Source: CAZTPC01 sp964615565 | GTDB lineage: Bacteria > Patescibacteriota > Saccharimonadia > Saccharimonadales > AWTP1-31 | Assembly: GCA_964615565.1 (NCBI GenBank) | Contig: CAZTPC010000005.1 | Span: forward strand, 1 to 55,889 | Direction: 5' to 3' | DNA length: 55,889 nt | Shown here: one piece after another, positions 7,146 to 13,776 of the stretch | Position numbering within the stretch: position 1 is the stretch's first letter | Layout: each line of letters opens with the position of its first letter | Notes under the pieces: generated by a model | What the model was told of the DNA's origin: nothing | The model's input: the letters and a program-made list of their open reading frames with translations, nothing else | The model's database searches: none | Position numbers and translations under genes: made by a program

Positions 7146-7955
7146 TTACTTTGAATGTTTCAAACGACGTTGGTGCATAATGTCGATCATTATGAAGCTG
7201 ATCGCCATTAGTAATAGCCACGAGCCAAGCTTCTGTAGACTAACGACATGCCAGTGTATAGCTTGACTAGGATAGATCCAGGCAGTAGTAAACGTCCCAA
7301 CATTCTCTCCGATCCAGATAAAGAATGCGATTAACACTAGCCCTAGCAGCAATGGCATTTGGCGAGTTTTTTTATTGTTCTCAAAATTGACACTCGTCTT
7401 GTAATACAGACCAATCAATCCGGCAAACAAGAACAGCCTAAAGTCATAGATATAGTGGTGTGTGAAAAAGTTGATGTATATTCCTAGTGCCAACACAATT
7501 GTCGCCCATCGCTTTGGGTAATGTTCGAACCGTAGGTTAAATACTCTCCAGGCTCGCGCAATATAGCTACCCACCGCGGCATACATAAAGCCAGAGAATA
7601 AAGGCACGTTTCCTACATGAAATATTGCGCTTCCAGGGTATGACCATGAGCCAATGCTGCCCGATGTCTTAAATACCTCCATGCCTAGCCCAACCAAGTG
7701 GAAGCAGATAATAGTTAACACCTCGTGAGGCTTCTCAAGTTTTGTTAACAATAGAAAGATCTGGATAGCAATTGCGAATAGAAACAGCCAGTCATATCGG
7801 GAAAGACCAGGCAGGGTAGTATACTTTGTGGCAATAACTGCTCCGAGCATTAGCCCCCCAAACAATGCAGACCAAGCTTGCTTGAGCCCAAAGACCCAGA
7901 AAGAAGCAAATGGTAGCTTCTGTAACCTTTTCAACGCAGCATCGCGGTAACGCAT
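7146..7955 (-). CDS. DUF817 family membrane protein
   Basis: This 269-residue polytopic membrane protein matches DUF817: ...LKQAWSALFGGLMLGAVI, then LTIICFHLVGLGMEVFKTSGSIGSWSYPG, VPLFSGFMYAAVGSYIARAW, and WIYPSQAIHWHVVSLQKLGSWLLLM. About eight hydrophobic segments are visible. The family's substrate is unknown; it is usually annotated as an integral membrane protein. The start codon lies 6 nt after TACAAT with a TTGTTG -35 at 17 bp, without a Shine-Dalgarno sequence, so the transcript is predicted to be leaderless. Confidence 0.88.
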   Translation of the reverse strand: MRYRDAALKRLQKLPFASFWVFGLKQAWSALFGGLMLGAVIATKYTTLPGLSRYDWLFLFAIAIQIFLLLTKLEKPHEVLTIICFHLVGLGMEVFKTSGSIGSWSYPGSAIFHVGNVPLFSGFMYAAVGSYIARAWRVFNLRFEHYPKRWATIVLALGIYINFFTHHYIYDFRLFLFAGLIGLYYKTSVNFENNKKTRQMPLLLGLVLIAFFIWIGENVGTFTTAWIYPSQAIHWHVVSLQKLGSWLLLMAISFIMIDIMHQRRLKHSK

Positions 7956-7961
7956 TGCCGC

Positions 7962-7990
7962 ATTGTAGCATTACCCCAAGGTCTCAACAA
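7962..7990 (-). promoter_or_regulatory. Promoter of DUF817 gene, leaderless type
   Basis: On the minus strand TTGTTG (7985-7990), a 17-bp spacer and TACAAT (7962-7967) end 6 nt before the ATG. Confidence 0.65.
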
Positions 7991-8003
7991 AACTATCGTA
8001 ACC

Positions 8004-8012
8004 TGGTATAAT
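8004..8012 (+). promoter_or_regulatory. Extended -10 promoter of tRNA-Gly
   Basis: TGGTATAAT (TGn plus perfect TATAAT) lies 22 nt upstream of the tRNA, with no clear -35. Confidence 0.65.
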
Positions 8013-8034
8013 CCCTCTGTTATAGAGAATATAC

Positions 8035-8109
8035 GCGGGTGTCGTACAACGGCTAGTATATAAGTTTTCCAAACTTAGGACGGGGGTTCGATTCCCCCCA
8101 CCCGCACCA
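8035..8109 (+). tRNA. tRNA-Gly(TCC)
   Basis: Acceptor GCGGGTG/CACCCGC, anticodon loop TTTCCAA on the stem TAAGT/ACTTA (anticodon TCC), T-arm GGGGGTTCGATTCCCCC and an encoded CCA are present. Confidence 0.95.
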
Positions 8110-8120
8110 AAATAAGTTAT

Positions 8121-8157
8121 CCCCAGCCTTATATCTGACGCGGCTGGGATTTTTATT
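8121..8157 (+). terminator. Terminator after tRNA-Gly
   Basis: CCCAGCC (8122-8128) pairs with GGCTGGG (8142-8148), followed by ATTTTTATT. Confidence 0.75.
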
Positions 8158-8188
8158 ACAAGCAATTTTCTTGCCGACTCCCGAGTGC

Positions 8189-8194
8189 TAGACT
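8189..8194 (+). promoter_or_regulatory. -10 element, leaderless type
   Basis: TAGACT ends 6 nt before the ATG at 8201; the -35 is poor. Confidence 0.35.
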
Positions 8195-8200
8195 GAGGCT

Positions 8201-8458
8201 ATGAATGACACTGTCATCGACGATCTCAAACAGTTTATCGCTGCCACAGTACACCAAGATATCGGTGTGATAGAGAATCGCCTGGATAAAATTGAGGCAA
8301 CAATGGCAACAAAAACTGACCTAGATCGGGTTGAGCTTAAAATTGATAATCTAACCGAAGAGGTGGGTGATCTGATATCAGGACACATTGATCTAACTGA
8401 CGATCGGTTTGATGACCACAATAAGCGGATTACAAGATTAGAACACAAGGTAGTCTAG
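8201..8458 (+). CDS. Small coiled-coil protein
   Basis: This 85-residue, acidic, fully helical protein has heptad-like spacing of hydrophobics (IGVIENRLDKIEATMATKTDLDRVELKIDNLTEEVGDLI). It resembles many short coiled-coil proteins of CPR genomes. No catalytic motif, signal peptide or membrane segment is present. The pattern TDLDRVELKIDNL recalls phage-type coiled-coil and SlyX-like proteins, but homology is not claimed. It ends 3 nt from the convergent bPH-domain gene. Confidence 0.7.
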   Translation: MNDTVIDDLKQFIAATVHQDIGVIENRLDKIEATMATKTDLDRVELKIDNLTEEVGDLISGHIDLTDDRFDDHNKRITRLEHKVV

Positions 8459-8461
8459 GTT

Positions 8462-9091
8462 CTAGTTATCGCGATTAGCAAAGTCGAAGCGACCAACTCG
8501 GCGACGAGTCAGTAGTGGGGTCTGCGTGTATGGATTTGCTGCTTTCCTGGCTGGGTTGAGTTTATACCAAGAGTCTTGGTCGAGTGGGAGCAGCCCATTG
8601 GCTTGTTCATCGGTTAGTGCGGACTCACCAGTTTCGAATATCTGCATTGGTATGTTTTGTCGGACGCTCACGCCCCTAGCTTCGCTCTCTGCGGTTTTTT
8701 GCCCGCGCATTTCCATGACTTTATTCTGTATAAAGCCTGTCATTTCACGGAGGTTGCTCTTGTTGTAACTTTGAAACTTAAAATCTTTGTTGAAGCTTTG
8801 CACGTGGATGGTGGCTCCCATGAATTGATGACCGTAATCCACTTCGGCAACCATGTCGTAGCGAAGATCGATAACCGTCAGGAAGAACGGCTTTTTGTCG
8901 ACAAGAAGCAGGCGATGGTTAGTTGCAACTAGTGTCGCAAATCCGCCACTGTAATGTCCATGCTGGACGTGTTCAATGATTTCGCCACGAATCAAAATCT
9001 TGGGGAGTTCAGCAAGCTCAAGCTTGCCCCAAAAAAGCTGATCTGCGCCGATAGCTCGCAATTGTTTTTGCACTGTGTTGCTGTCTACCAT
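8462..9091 (-). CDS. Bacterial PH (bPH) domain protein
   Basis: The 209-residue cytoplasmic protein has a bacterial pleckstrin-homology-like region at about residues 25-125: EIIEHVQHGHYSGGFATLVATNHRLLLVDKKPFF, then IDLRYDMVAEVDYGHQFMGATIHVQS. This is the pattern of YokE-type bPH domains, in which a basic or aromatic strand pair (TNHRLLLVDKK) is diagnostic. The tail is disordered and rich in Gln and Arg. Role unknown; bPH domains typically mediate protein or membrane contacts. GGAGG lies 9 nt before the start. Confidence 0.75.
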   Translation of the reverse strand: MVDSNTVQKQLRAIGADQLFWGKLELAELPKILIRGEIIEHVQHGHYSGGFATLVATNHRLLLVDKKPFFLTVIDLRYDMVAEVDYGHQFMGATIHVQSFNKDFKFQSYNKSNLREMTGFIQNKVMEMRGQKTAESEARGVSVRQNIPMQIFETGESALTDEQANGLLPLDQDSWYKLNPARKAANPYTQTPLLTRRRVGRFDFANRDN

Positions 9092-9170
9092 GGCTAAACA
9101 CCTCCGCTTAACTACTTAGTAGTATAGGCGCGGCTAAGGTGACAAGCAGCTACTAAGCGCACGTCGTGCT

Positions 9171-9186
9171 TGTGATATTTCGCACA
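9171..9186. promoter_or_regulatory. CRP/FNR-type operator
   Basis: TGTGATATTTCGCACA matches the CRP consensus TGTGA-N6-TCACA with one mismatch. It lies between the divergent bPH gene and the CRP-like regulator gene, centred about 35 bp upstream of the predicted transcription start of the latter. Confidence 0.55.
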
Positions 9187-9201
9187 TGCATATAAATGTG
9201 T

Positions 9202-9207
9202 CATAAT
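9202..9207 (+). promoter_or_regulatory. -10 element of the CRP-like gene, leaderless type
   Basis: CATAAT ends 6 nt before the ATG at 9214. Confidence 0.4.
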
Positions 9208-9213
9208 AAACTC

Positions 9214-9861
9214 ATGTTGGCATCGGAGGCACAAACCCAAGCCCTGATAGATACCTTTAAAAAGGGTACTCAACTGACTTATAAAAAAGGGGAATTCATC
9301 ATCCGCCCTGGCGAACAACCATCGGCGGTTTTTTATATCGAAAAAGGTTTAGTGAAGGCCTACGACATCACAAAGTACGGCGAAGAGAATCTGCTAATAA
9401 TCCGCAAGGAACACGAGATCTTTCCACTCATATGGGCAGTGACCGGCCAAGAACACAGCGTTATTTATCAGGTATTAATTCCTACAACAGTGTGGCGCAT
9501 CTCTCAGGAGCAATATTTAGAATTCTTGCACGGACATCCGGATTCACTTGCCCCAGTCTTGGATATGACTATCGAAATGTATAGAATCCACAGTGAAAGA
9601 ATTATGAGCCTAGAATACCGAACGGTACGCGAAAGGCTCATTTCATTTTTATTAGGAAGTGCACAAAGGTTCGGTCATAAGACAAAAGACGGCATATTGA
9701 TTGATGTACCACTCCGCCAACAGGATATCGCAAGTTCAATTAATGCAACACGAGAAACCACAGGGCGTGAGATGTCGGCATTAGAACAAAAAGGTTTAGT
9801 AGAAGTAAAGAAGTCGCTCATACTCTTAAAAGACACAAAGAAGCTTCGTTCGTTTCTGTGA
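9214..9861 (+). CDS. CRP/FNR-family transcriptional regulator
   Basis: The 215-residue protein has an N-terminal cyclic-nucleotide-binding-like beta-barrel (KKGEFIIRPGEQPSAVFYIEKGLVKAYDI), the long dimer helix, and a C-terminal HTH (PLRQQDIASSINATRETTGREMSALEQKGLV). The recognition helix reads RETxxR, as in E. coli CRP (SRETVGR), whose Arg and Glu read TGTGA. With the start at 9214 these are R180, E181 and R185. The cAMP pocket signature (RSxxS) is not obvious, so the ligand, if any, is unknown. An alternative ATG at 9196 is in frame, but the 9214 start follows a -10 by 6 nt. The CRP-type palindrome just upstream suggests autoregulation. Confidence 0.88.
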   Translation: MLASEAQTQALIDTFKKGTQLTYKKGEFIIRPGEQPSAVFYIEKGLVKAYDITKYGEENLLIIRKEHEIFPLIWAVTGQEHSVIYQVLIPTTVWRISQEQYLEFLHGHPDSLAPVLDMTIEMYRIHSERIMSLEYRTVRERLISFLLGSAQRFGHKTKDGILIDVPLRQQDIASSINATRETTGREMSALEQKGLVEVKKSLILLKDTKKLRSFL

Positions 9862-9877
9862 TTTACAGAGGTAGATC

Positions 9878-9886
9878 TGTTATACT
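9878..9886 (+). promoter_or_regulatory. Extended -10 promoter of folD, leaderless type
   Basis: TGTTATACT (TGn plus TATACT) ends 6 nt before the folD ATG. Confidence 0.55.
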
Positions 9887-9892
9887 TAGCCA

Positions 9893-10705
9893 ATGAAATT
9901 GCTCAGCGGCAGCGAACTTGCTGGATTTATTAAACAACGTCAGGCGCACCAAGTGCGTTCACTTAGACAATCTAAAAATGTCGAGCCAAAGCTTGCCATT
10001 ATCCGCACAAACCCTGATCCAGTAGTGGATAGCTACATGAAGTTAAAGCAGCGGTACGGCGATGATGTTGGTATTGCCGTAGATGTGCATACTATTGATC
10101 AGTCGCAAGCGTTGCAAAAAATAACTGAACTCAACTCGGATGAATCGGTGCACGGAATTATCGTTCAGATTCCGCTTCCAGATCCAGAGCAAACTGACGA
10201 AGTTTTAAACTCGGTTGCTGCAAACAAAGATGTCGATGGCTTGGCAGCAAAGTCCAACTTCGATCCTGCCACGCCTATGGCCATTAACTGGCTGCTTGCT
10301 GGTTATAATGTGAACCTCAAGGATAAGAACATCGTACTCGTTGGACATGGTAGGTTGGTTGGCCGCCCGCTCGAGCGGATTTGGCAACAAAGTGGTATTG
10401 AGGCGAAAGTTGTAGATAAGAACAGTACAGATCTGGGCGCAGCTACAAGAGAGGCCGATGTGCTAGTTTGTGCAACCGGAGTACCTTCGCTTGTCACCGC
10501 TGATATGGTGAAGCCAGATGCAATAATCGTAGATGCCGGAGTGGCAACTGACAGCAATGGTTTGGTAGGAGATATTGCGGCTGATGTTCGCGAGTTGCCA
10601 AACATCAAGATTACACCTGAAAAAGGTGGAGTAGGCCCCCTGACCGTGTGCGCGTTATTCGAGAACGTGATCCGTTCTGCTGACAGTGCAAAAACTGTTA
10701 GTTAG
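9893..10705 (+). CDS. folD: Methylenetetrahydrofolate dehydrogenase/cyclohydrolase, divergent
   Basis: FolD interconverts 5,10-methylene-THF and 10-formyl-THF, using NADP. The 270-residue protein carries PKLAIIRTNPDPVVDSYMKLK (the family's YxxxK catalytic Tyr-Lys), GIIVQIPLPDPEQTDEVLNSV, KDVDGLAAKSNF, the nucleotide-binding NIVLVGHGRLVGRPLE, and PEKGGVGPLTVCALFENVI near the end. Several positions differ from classic FolD: the GR(S) in the Rossmann loop reads GHGRLVGRP, and the segment after KDVDG is shortened. The overall order and length fit. The start is 6 nt downstream of an extended -10, predicting a leaderless mRNA. It is convergent with the prephenate dehydrogenase gene. Confidence 0.92.
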   Translation: MKLLSGSELAGFIKQRQAHQVRSLRQSKNVEPKLAIIRTNPDPVVDSYMKLKQRYGDDVGIAVDVHTIDQSQALQKITELNSDESVHGIIVQIPLPDPEQTDEVLNSVAANKDVDGLAAKSNFDPATPMAINWLLAGYNVNLKDKNIVLVGHGRLVGRPLERIWQQSGIEAKVVDKNSTDLGAATREADVLVCATGVPSLVTADMVKPDAIIVDAGVATDSNGLVGDIAADVRELPNIKITPEKGGVGPLTVCALFENVIRSADSAKTVS

Positions 10706-10715
10706 TTTTGTCCTA

Positions 10716-11420
10716 CTATTCTTGAAGACTGGATTCTATAGTGTTTAGTCCGTTCAAAAACTTAATACGTTCTGCGGCTGCAAACGGGTTGCCGTTCTCT
10801 ATTGTTCTAAACAGGGCTTCAGATTGGGAGCCATCCAGGTCAACGAGATCCAACAGTTTTTGAAACGAAGGAGTCATAAACGGTTCCGACTGTAAGTCTA
10901 GTTTGCTAAGTGCACGTGCTATAAAGAAGGTTAGTGCGTGAACTTCGGCCATTCGCTTGTCGTGTTCTTCGTTGCTCATGTGTAATATGCGTAATCCAAG
11001 TGTTGTATCGCAGAACTCAATAACCTCCTCCGCAATACCCTGTAATTTATTTGTCACAACAAGCGTATGTTGCTGGCCATTGTCCCATGAGTCTGGCCCA
11101 AAAAGTGGATGAGTTAGTAGAACATTTTCATGATTAGGCAAGTGTTTTGCTAGAAGCTTGCTCGGAGTAACCTTAACGGAGCATACATCTACGACAAGTG
11201 TAGCTGGAGTGAGATGCGGTGCGAGCTGATCAAGCACTGCCGGATAGGCATCGAGCGGAATGCATAGGATGATCACGTCAGATGCACCAATTGCTTCAAT
11301 GTTGTCGACAGTGTCTTTGCTGCCAAAACTAGAATGTTCAATGTTGTCAGGAATAAGTGAACTCGTAAGAGCGCCAAAACCACCGCGTCCAATAACACTG
11401 ATTTGTTTAATACTACTCAC
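10716..11420 (-). CDS. tyrA: Prephenate dehydrogenase
   Basis: This 234-residue protein has an N-terminal Rossmann motif (VIGRGGFG, 9-16), DVIILCIPLDAYPAVLDQLAPHL, and the family signature HPLFGPDS with the substrate-binding His. An all-helical C-terminal dimerisation domain follows (EEHDKRMAEVHALTFFIARAL). The enzyme oxidatively decarboxylates prephenate to 4-hydroxyphenylpyruvate (tyrosine route). It is a short version; the family is often 270-370 aa. It overlaps the 3' end of the upstream chorismate mutase gene by 8 nt, so the two are translated together and catalyse consecutive steps. Confidence 0.88.
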   Translation of the reverse strand: MSSIKQISVIGRGGFGALTSSLIPDNIEHSSFGSKDTVDNIEAIGASDVIILCIPLDAYPAVLDQLAPHLTPATLVVDVCSVKVTPSKLLAKHLPNHENVLLTHPLFGPDSWDNGQQHTLVVTNKLQGIAEEVIEFCDTTLGLRILHMSNEEHDKRMAEVHALTFFIARALSKLDLQSEPFMTPSFQKLLDLVDLDGSQSEALFRTIENGNPFAAAERIKFLNGLNTIESSLQE

Positions 11421-11700
11421 TGGCTTTGTCCTGAAGTGCCTGGTGTTTCATTACTACCTCAGCAGTAATGAACTGCATGATTCGCTTCGCAGTTTCTGGG
11501 TCGAGCCCGGAGTCCTTTGCAATTTGTTCTACACGATCAGCTATTGCAGCTTCACGAGTTGGATCATATGCAGGTAGATTATTATCGCGTTTATACTCAC
11601 CTACTTTCTGAGTTACTTTGAAACGTTCGGCTAGGAGTAGAATCAGTCTAGTATTGATATCGTCCAGCTCATTCCGTAGTTCTTCTAGTTCGGTCTGCAT
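11413..11700 (-). CDS. Chorismate mutase, AroQ type
   Basis: This 95-residue all-helical protein matches AroQ chorismate mutase: LEELRNELDDINTRLILLLAERFKVTQKVGEYK, then AYDPTREAAIADRV, and a C-terminal helix ending EVVMKHQALQ. These supply the expected Arg, Lys (GEYK), Asp/Arg (DPTRE) and Gln active-site residues. It converts chorismate to prephenate, the substrate of the next gene. The start at 11700 is chosen for GGAG 5 nt upstream; an ATG at 11724 would add eight residues. A promoter with TTGAAA and TACAGT lies just upstream. Confidence 0.9.
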   Translation of the reverse strand: MQTELEELRNELDDINTRLILLLAERFKVTQKVGEYKRDNNLPAYDPTREAAIADRVEQIAKDSGLDPETAKRIMQFITAEVVMKHQALQDKASE

Positions 11701-11725
11701 GGCTACTCCAGTTATGTATCTCATT

Positions 11726-11755
11726 ACTGTAGCAATATGAAGCTAAAAGTTTCAA
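11726..11755 (-). promoter_or_regulatory. Promoter of the chorismate mutase-prephenate dehydrogenase operon
   Basis: On the minus strand TTGAAA (11750-11755), an 18-bp spacer and TACAGT (11726-11731) give a start about 19 nt before the ATG. Confidence 0.6.
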
Positions 11756-11842
11756 TTTTGTTTCAGTTATTTTTAACAACAATCTACCGAATAATGAAAG
11801 CACTTTGATTTAGAAAAAGTCTGAAACTCAACAAAATTCTCG

Positions 11843-11871
11843 TTGACTTCAAAATTCCATAACGTTAGAAC
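11843..11871 (+). promoter_or_regulatory. Promoter candidate of the peptide/M50/ABC operon
   Basis: TTGACT (11843-11848), a 17-bp spacer and TAGAAC (11866-11871) predict a leader of about 120 nt containing two palindromes before the first gene. Confidence 0.45.
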
Positions 11872-11880
11872 TGGATCTGC

Positions 11881-11946
11881 GCATAGATCTATGCAGGCAC
11901 ATTCACACAACTCGGTACTAGCAGTCTGTTCTATCTCAGACTGCTA
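11881..11946. promoter_or_regulatory. Two palindromes in the leader of the peptide/M50/ABC operon
   Basis: A perfect 14-bp palindrome GCATAGATCTATGC spans 11881-11894. A perfect 10-bp inverted repeat, TAGCAGTCTG with CAGACTGCTA around an 8-nt loop, spans 11919-11946. Neither is followed by a T-tract on either strand, so they look like operators or a leader RNA hairpin rather than terminators. Apart from these elements and the two divergent promoters, I see nothing else in 11725-11998. Confidence 0.5.
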
Positions 11947-11998
11947 GGAACTAACTGTGTGTAATTAACACGCCCGGTGGGGCAGAAATAGAGGATAC

Positions 11999-12196
11999 AT
12001 GACAGGTTCATTGATTATTCCTGATATGTCGGTGGGTACGCAACCAAAAGAAGCAGCAGTGTTTGTAGTGGCGTTGGCATGGGTGATAATGATTGGCTCC
12101 GGTGCGGGTGCGGCAATCTTAATTTGTGGCTGGAAGGGTGCGAAGAATGTAATCCTGGATTGGATCAGGATGCGGGCAACATTCTCGTGTAGGTAG
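11999..12196 (+). CDS. Small hydrophobic peptide, candidate precursor peptide
   Basis: This 65-residue product has a polar N-terminal part (MTGSLIIPDMSVGTQPKEAA), a long hydrophobic Gly/Ala-rich segment (VFVVALAWVIMIGSGAGAAI), then a cationic amphipathic tail with two Cys (C43, C64) and several Lys/Arg. GAGG sits 5 nt before the ATG. It is followed after one base by the PqqD-like/M50 gene and then by ABC transporter genes. Size, composition and position suggest a bacteriocin or RiPP-like precursor with leader and core. Alternatives are a small membrane subunit of the transporter or a holin-like toxin. No named family is recognised. Confidence 0.6.
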   Translation: MTGSLIIPDMSVGTQPKEAAVFVVALAWVIMIGSGAGAAILICGWKGAKNVILDWIRMRATFSCR

Positions 12197-12197
12197 T

Positions 12198-13040
12198 ATG
12201 GTGGACATCTTTGCGCAAAGTCTTGGGCTGGTGCGGGAGGGCGACACTTTGTCGCTCTCGCCAGGCCTTGAACTAAATAGATATAACTTGGTTGATACGG
12301 CAAATGGTGCGCGCCATAAAGTGAGCCGCAAAGCTTATCACGCTCTCGATCTTCTGAGGTTCCCAATATCATCAGAGCTTTGGATGGAAAGCGGGGCAGT
12401 ACAAAAGCTCCGCAAAAAACAAGCTATACGTTTATTGATTCAGGTAGATCAACTTTCTGGCTTAACTGTTCGAAGGAAGGTCAAGGCTGCAATATTGGTA
12501 AGACTAAAGCGACTACTGCTGACTGTAAGAGGTGTGCCGTTGGCGCATAATGTTGATAGACAGAGTGCGAGAACACTCAACTTAGCCAGGCTCGTACTTA
12601 AGTCGTCACGAGTTACATTACTTTCCCTTTTGCCGCTCGGTATATTGTTGTATGGGGCAAACATGCCAATGAAGAGCTTTATGATTACTCAGTGTATATT
12701 TCTGACGGCAATTTTACTCACAACTTTTGCACACGAACTTACGCATTGGCTTTTGCTGGGTGACGATCGTAAGGATGCTGTTTTTGTCAGGCGTGGGTTA
12801 AGGCTGGCTGTTTTACATAAGAAGCAAAGTCGAAGCAGTGAAGTACGGTCAGCAGTAATGGGGCCTGCCGCTGGTCTATGTTGTGGTGTACTCGGGGCTG
12901 CACTTATTGCGGCGTTAGGTGGAGAGATGCAGCTTGCGTTGACGAGTGTTGCAGCCGGGAGCTTTCATGTGGCGAGTTGGCTGCCTGCTTATGGTGACGG
13001 AAAAACTTTACTATCTGGATTGGTGCAAAAGCATGCGTAG
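12198..13040 (+). CDS. PqqD-like domain fused to an M50-type membrane metalloprotease
   Basis: The 280-residue protein has an N-terminal winged-helix-like stretch (about 14-92: LSLSPGLELNRYNLV..GARHKVSRKAYHALDLL....AIRLLIQVDQLSGL). Its layout is that of PqqD/RRE domains, which bind leader peptides. A membrane part follows, with H179-E-L-T-H183 (HExxH zinc site) inside a hydrophobic segment and a later LPAYGDG (262-268), equivalent to the LDG/NPDG motif of site-2 proteases. A putative peptidase that recognises and cleaves the adjacent small peptide is inferred. It starts one base after the peptide stop and overlaps the ATPase gene by 8 nt. The M50 part is well supported; the PqqD-like assignment is moderate. 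Confidence 0.75.
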   Translation: MVDIFAQSLGLVREGDTLSLSPGLELNRYNLVDTANGARHKVSRKAYHALDLLRFPISSELWMESGAVQKLRKKQAIRLLIQVDQLSGLTVRRKVKAAILVRLKRLLLTVRGVPLAHNVDRQSARTLNLARLVLKSSRVTLLSLLPLGILLYGANMPMKSFMITQCIFLTAILLTTFAHELTHWLLLGDDRKDAVFVRRGLRLAVLHKKQSRSSEVRSAVMGPAAGLCCGVLGAALIAALGGEMQLALTSVAAGSFHVASWLPAYGDGKTLLSGLVQKHA

Positions 13041-13776
13041 GCGAAGAAGAATCATCCTGACAGTAGAAGATTTGAAGATTAAACGCAGTCCAAATTTTCA
13101 GCTATCTATACCATACTTGCAGTTTACTCCAGGCAGCCTAACGAGTGTGGTCGGCGCAAACGGGAGTGGGAAGACAACATTCATGGAAGCATTAGTCGGG
13201 TTGTTACCTCCAACAAAAGGAACGGTTAAGGTTAGCGGGCAAGAGTCGCACCTAGAGATCGCAGATGTAAAACGTGCAATTGGGTATATCCCTGATGACG
13301 ATAGTTGGCTTATCCCGGAGCTCACAGCTGCAGAATACTTTGCATTACTGGCGAGTGTCCAATCTGCCCTGGCAAACAAACAGCTAATTCTCCAGCGCGC
13401 ATATGACCTAGCCAAAGAACTTTTGTTTGATAGCTTTAATCATCGACTTGGTGGGCTAAGCCACGGTAATAAGAAGAAGGTGCAGATTATTGCCGGCCTT
13501 ATGCATGACCCGCACTTTGTGATTGTAGATGAGCTGCGTAACGGATTGGATCCAATAGCGATTCTCCGTGCGGAGCAAATACTTAAGTATAGGCAAATGA
13601 GTGGTACTGCAATTATTGCTGCAACACACGACCTATGGTGGGCCGAACGTTTTTCGGACGAAGTAGTCATGATCCGAAGGGGCCATATTATTATGAATGA
13701 CTACACATCAAACATTGTTGAGAAGGCTGGGTCACTCGAAGCAAAGTTTATGGAACTGTATGATGCTGCAGTATAA
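13033..13776 (+). CDS. ABC transporter ATP-binding protein
   Basis: The 247-residue ATPase has Walker A GANGSGKT (41-48), a signature loop GGLSHGNKK replacing LSGGQ, Walker B with catalytic Glu HFVIVDELRNGLDP, and a switch His in AATHDL. These are the elements of an ABC-2 or bacteriocin-immunity/export type ATPase. It would power the permease encoded next. The start at 13033 (MRRRRRIIL) overlaps the upstream gene by 8 nt; longer in-frame starts lie well inside that gene. The signature Q to N change is tolerated in several exporter families. Confidence 0.88.
   Translation: MRRRRRIILTVEDLKIKRSPNFQLSIPYLQFTPGSLTSVVGANGSGKTTFMEALVGLLPPTKGTVKVSGQESHLEIADVKRAIGYIPDDDSWLIPELTAAEYFALLASVQSALANKQLILQRAYDLAKELLFDSFNHRLGGLSHGNKKKVQIIAGLMHDPHFVIVDELRNGLDPIAILRAEQILKYRQMSGTAIIAATHDLWWAERFSDEVVMIRRGHIIMNDYTSNIVEKAGSLEAKFMELYDAAV

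Noticed and set aside
7971..8165. Minus-strand frame with GAGGGNRTPVLSLENL
   Set aside because: It is the antisense reading of tRNA-Gly and its terminator, not a gene.
9859..9861. Possibility of UGA recoding (as in Gracilibacteria/SR1)
   Set aside because: TGA ends the CRP-like gene and other complete genes at family-typical lengths, and no frame needs TGA read through.
11919..11946. Strong inverted repeat considered as a terminator
   Set aside because: No T-tract follows on either strand.
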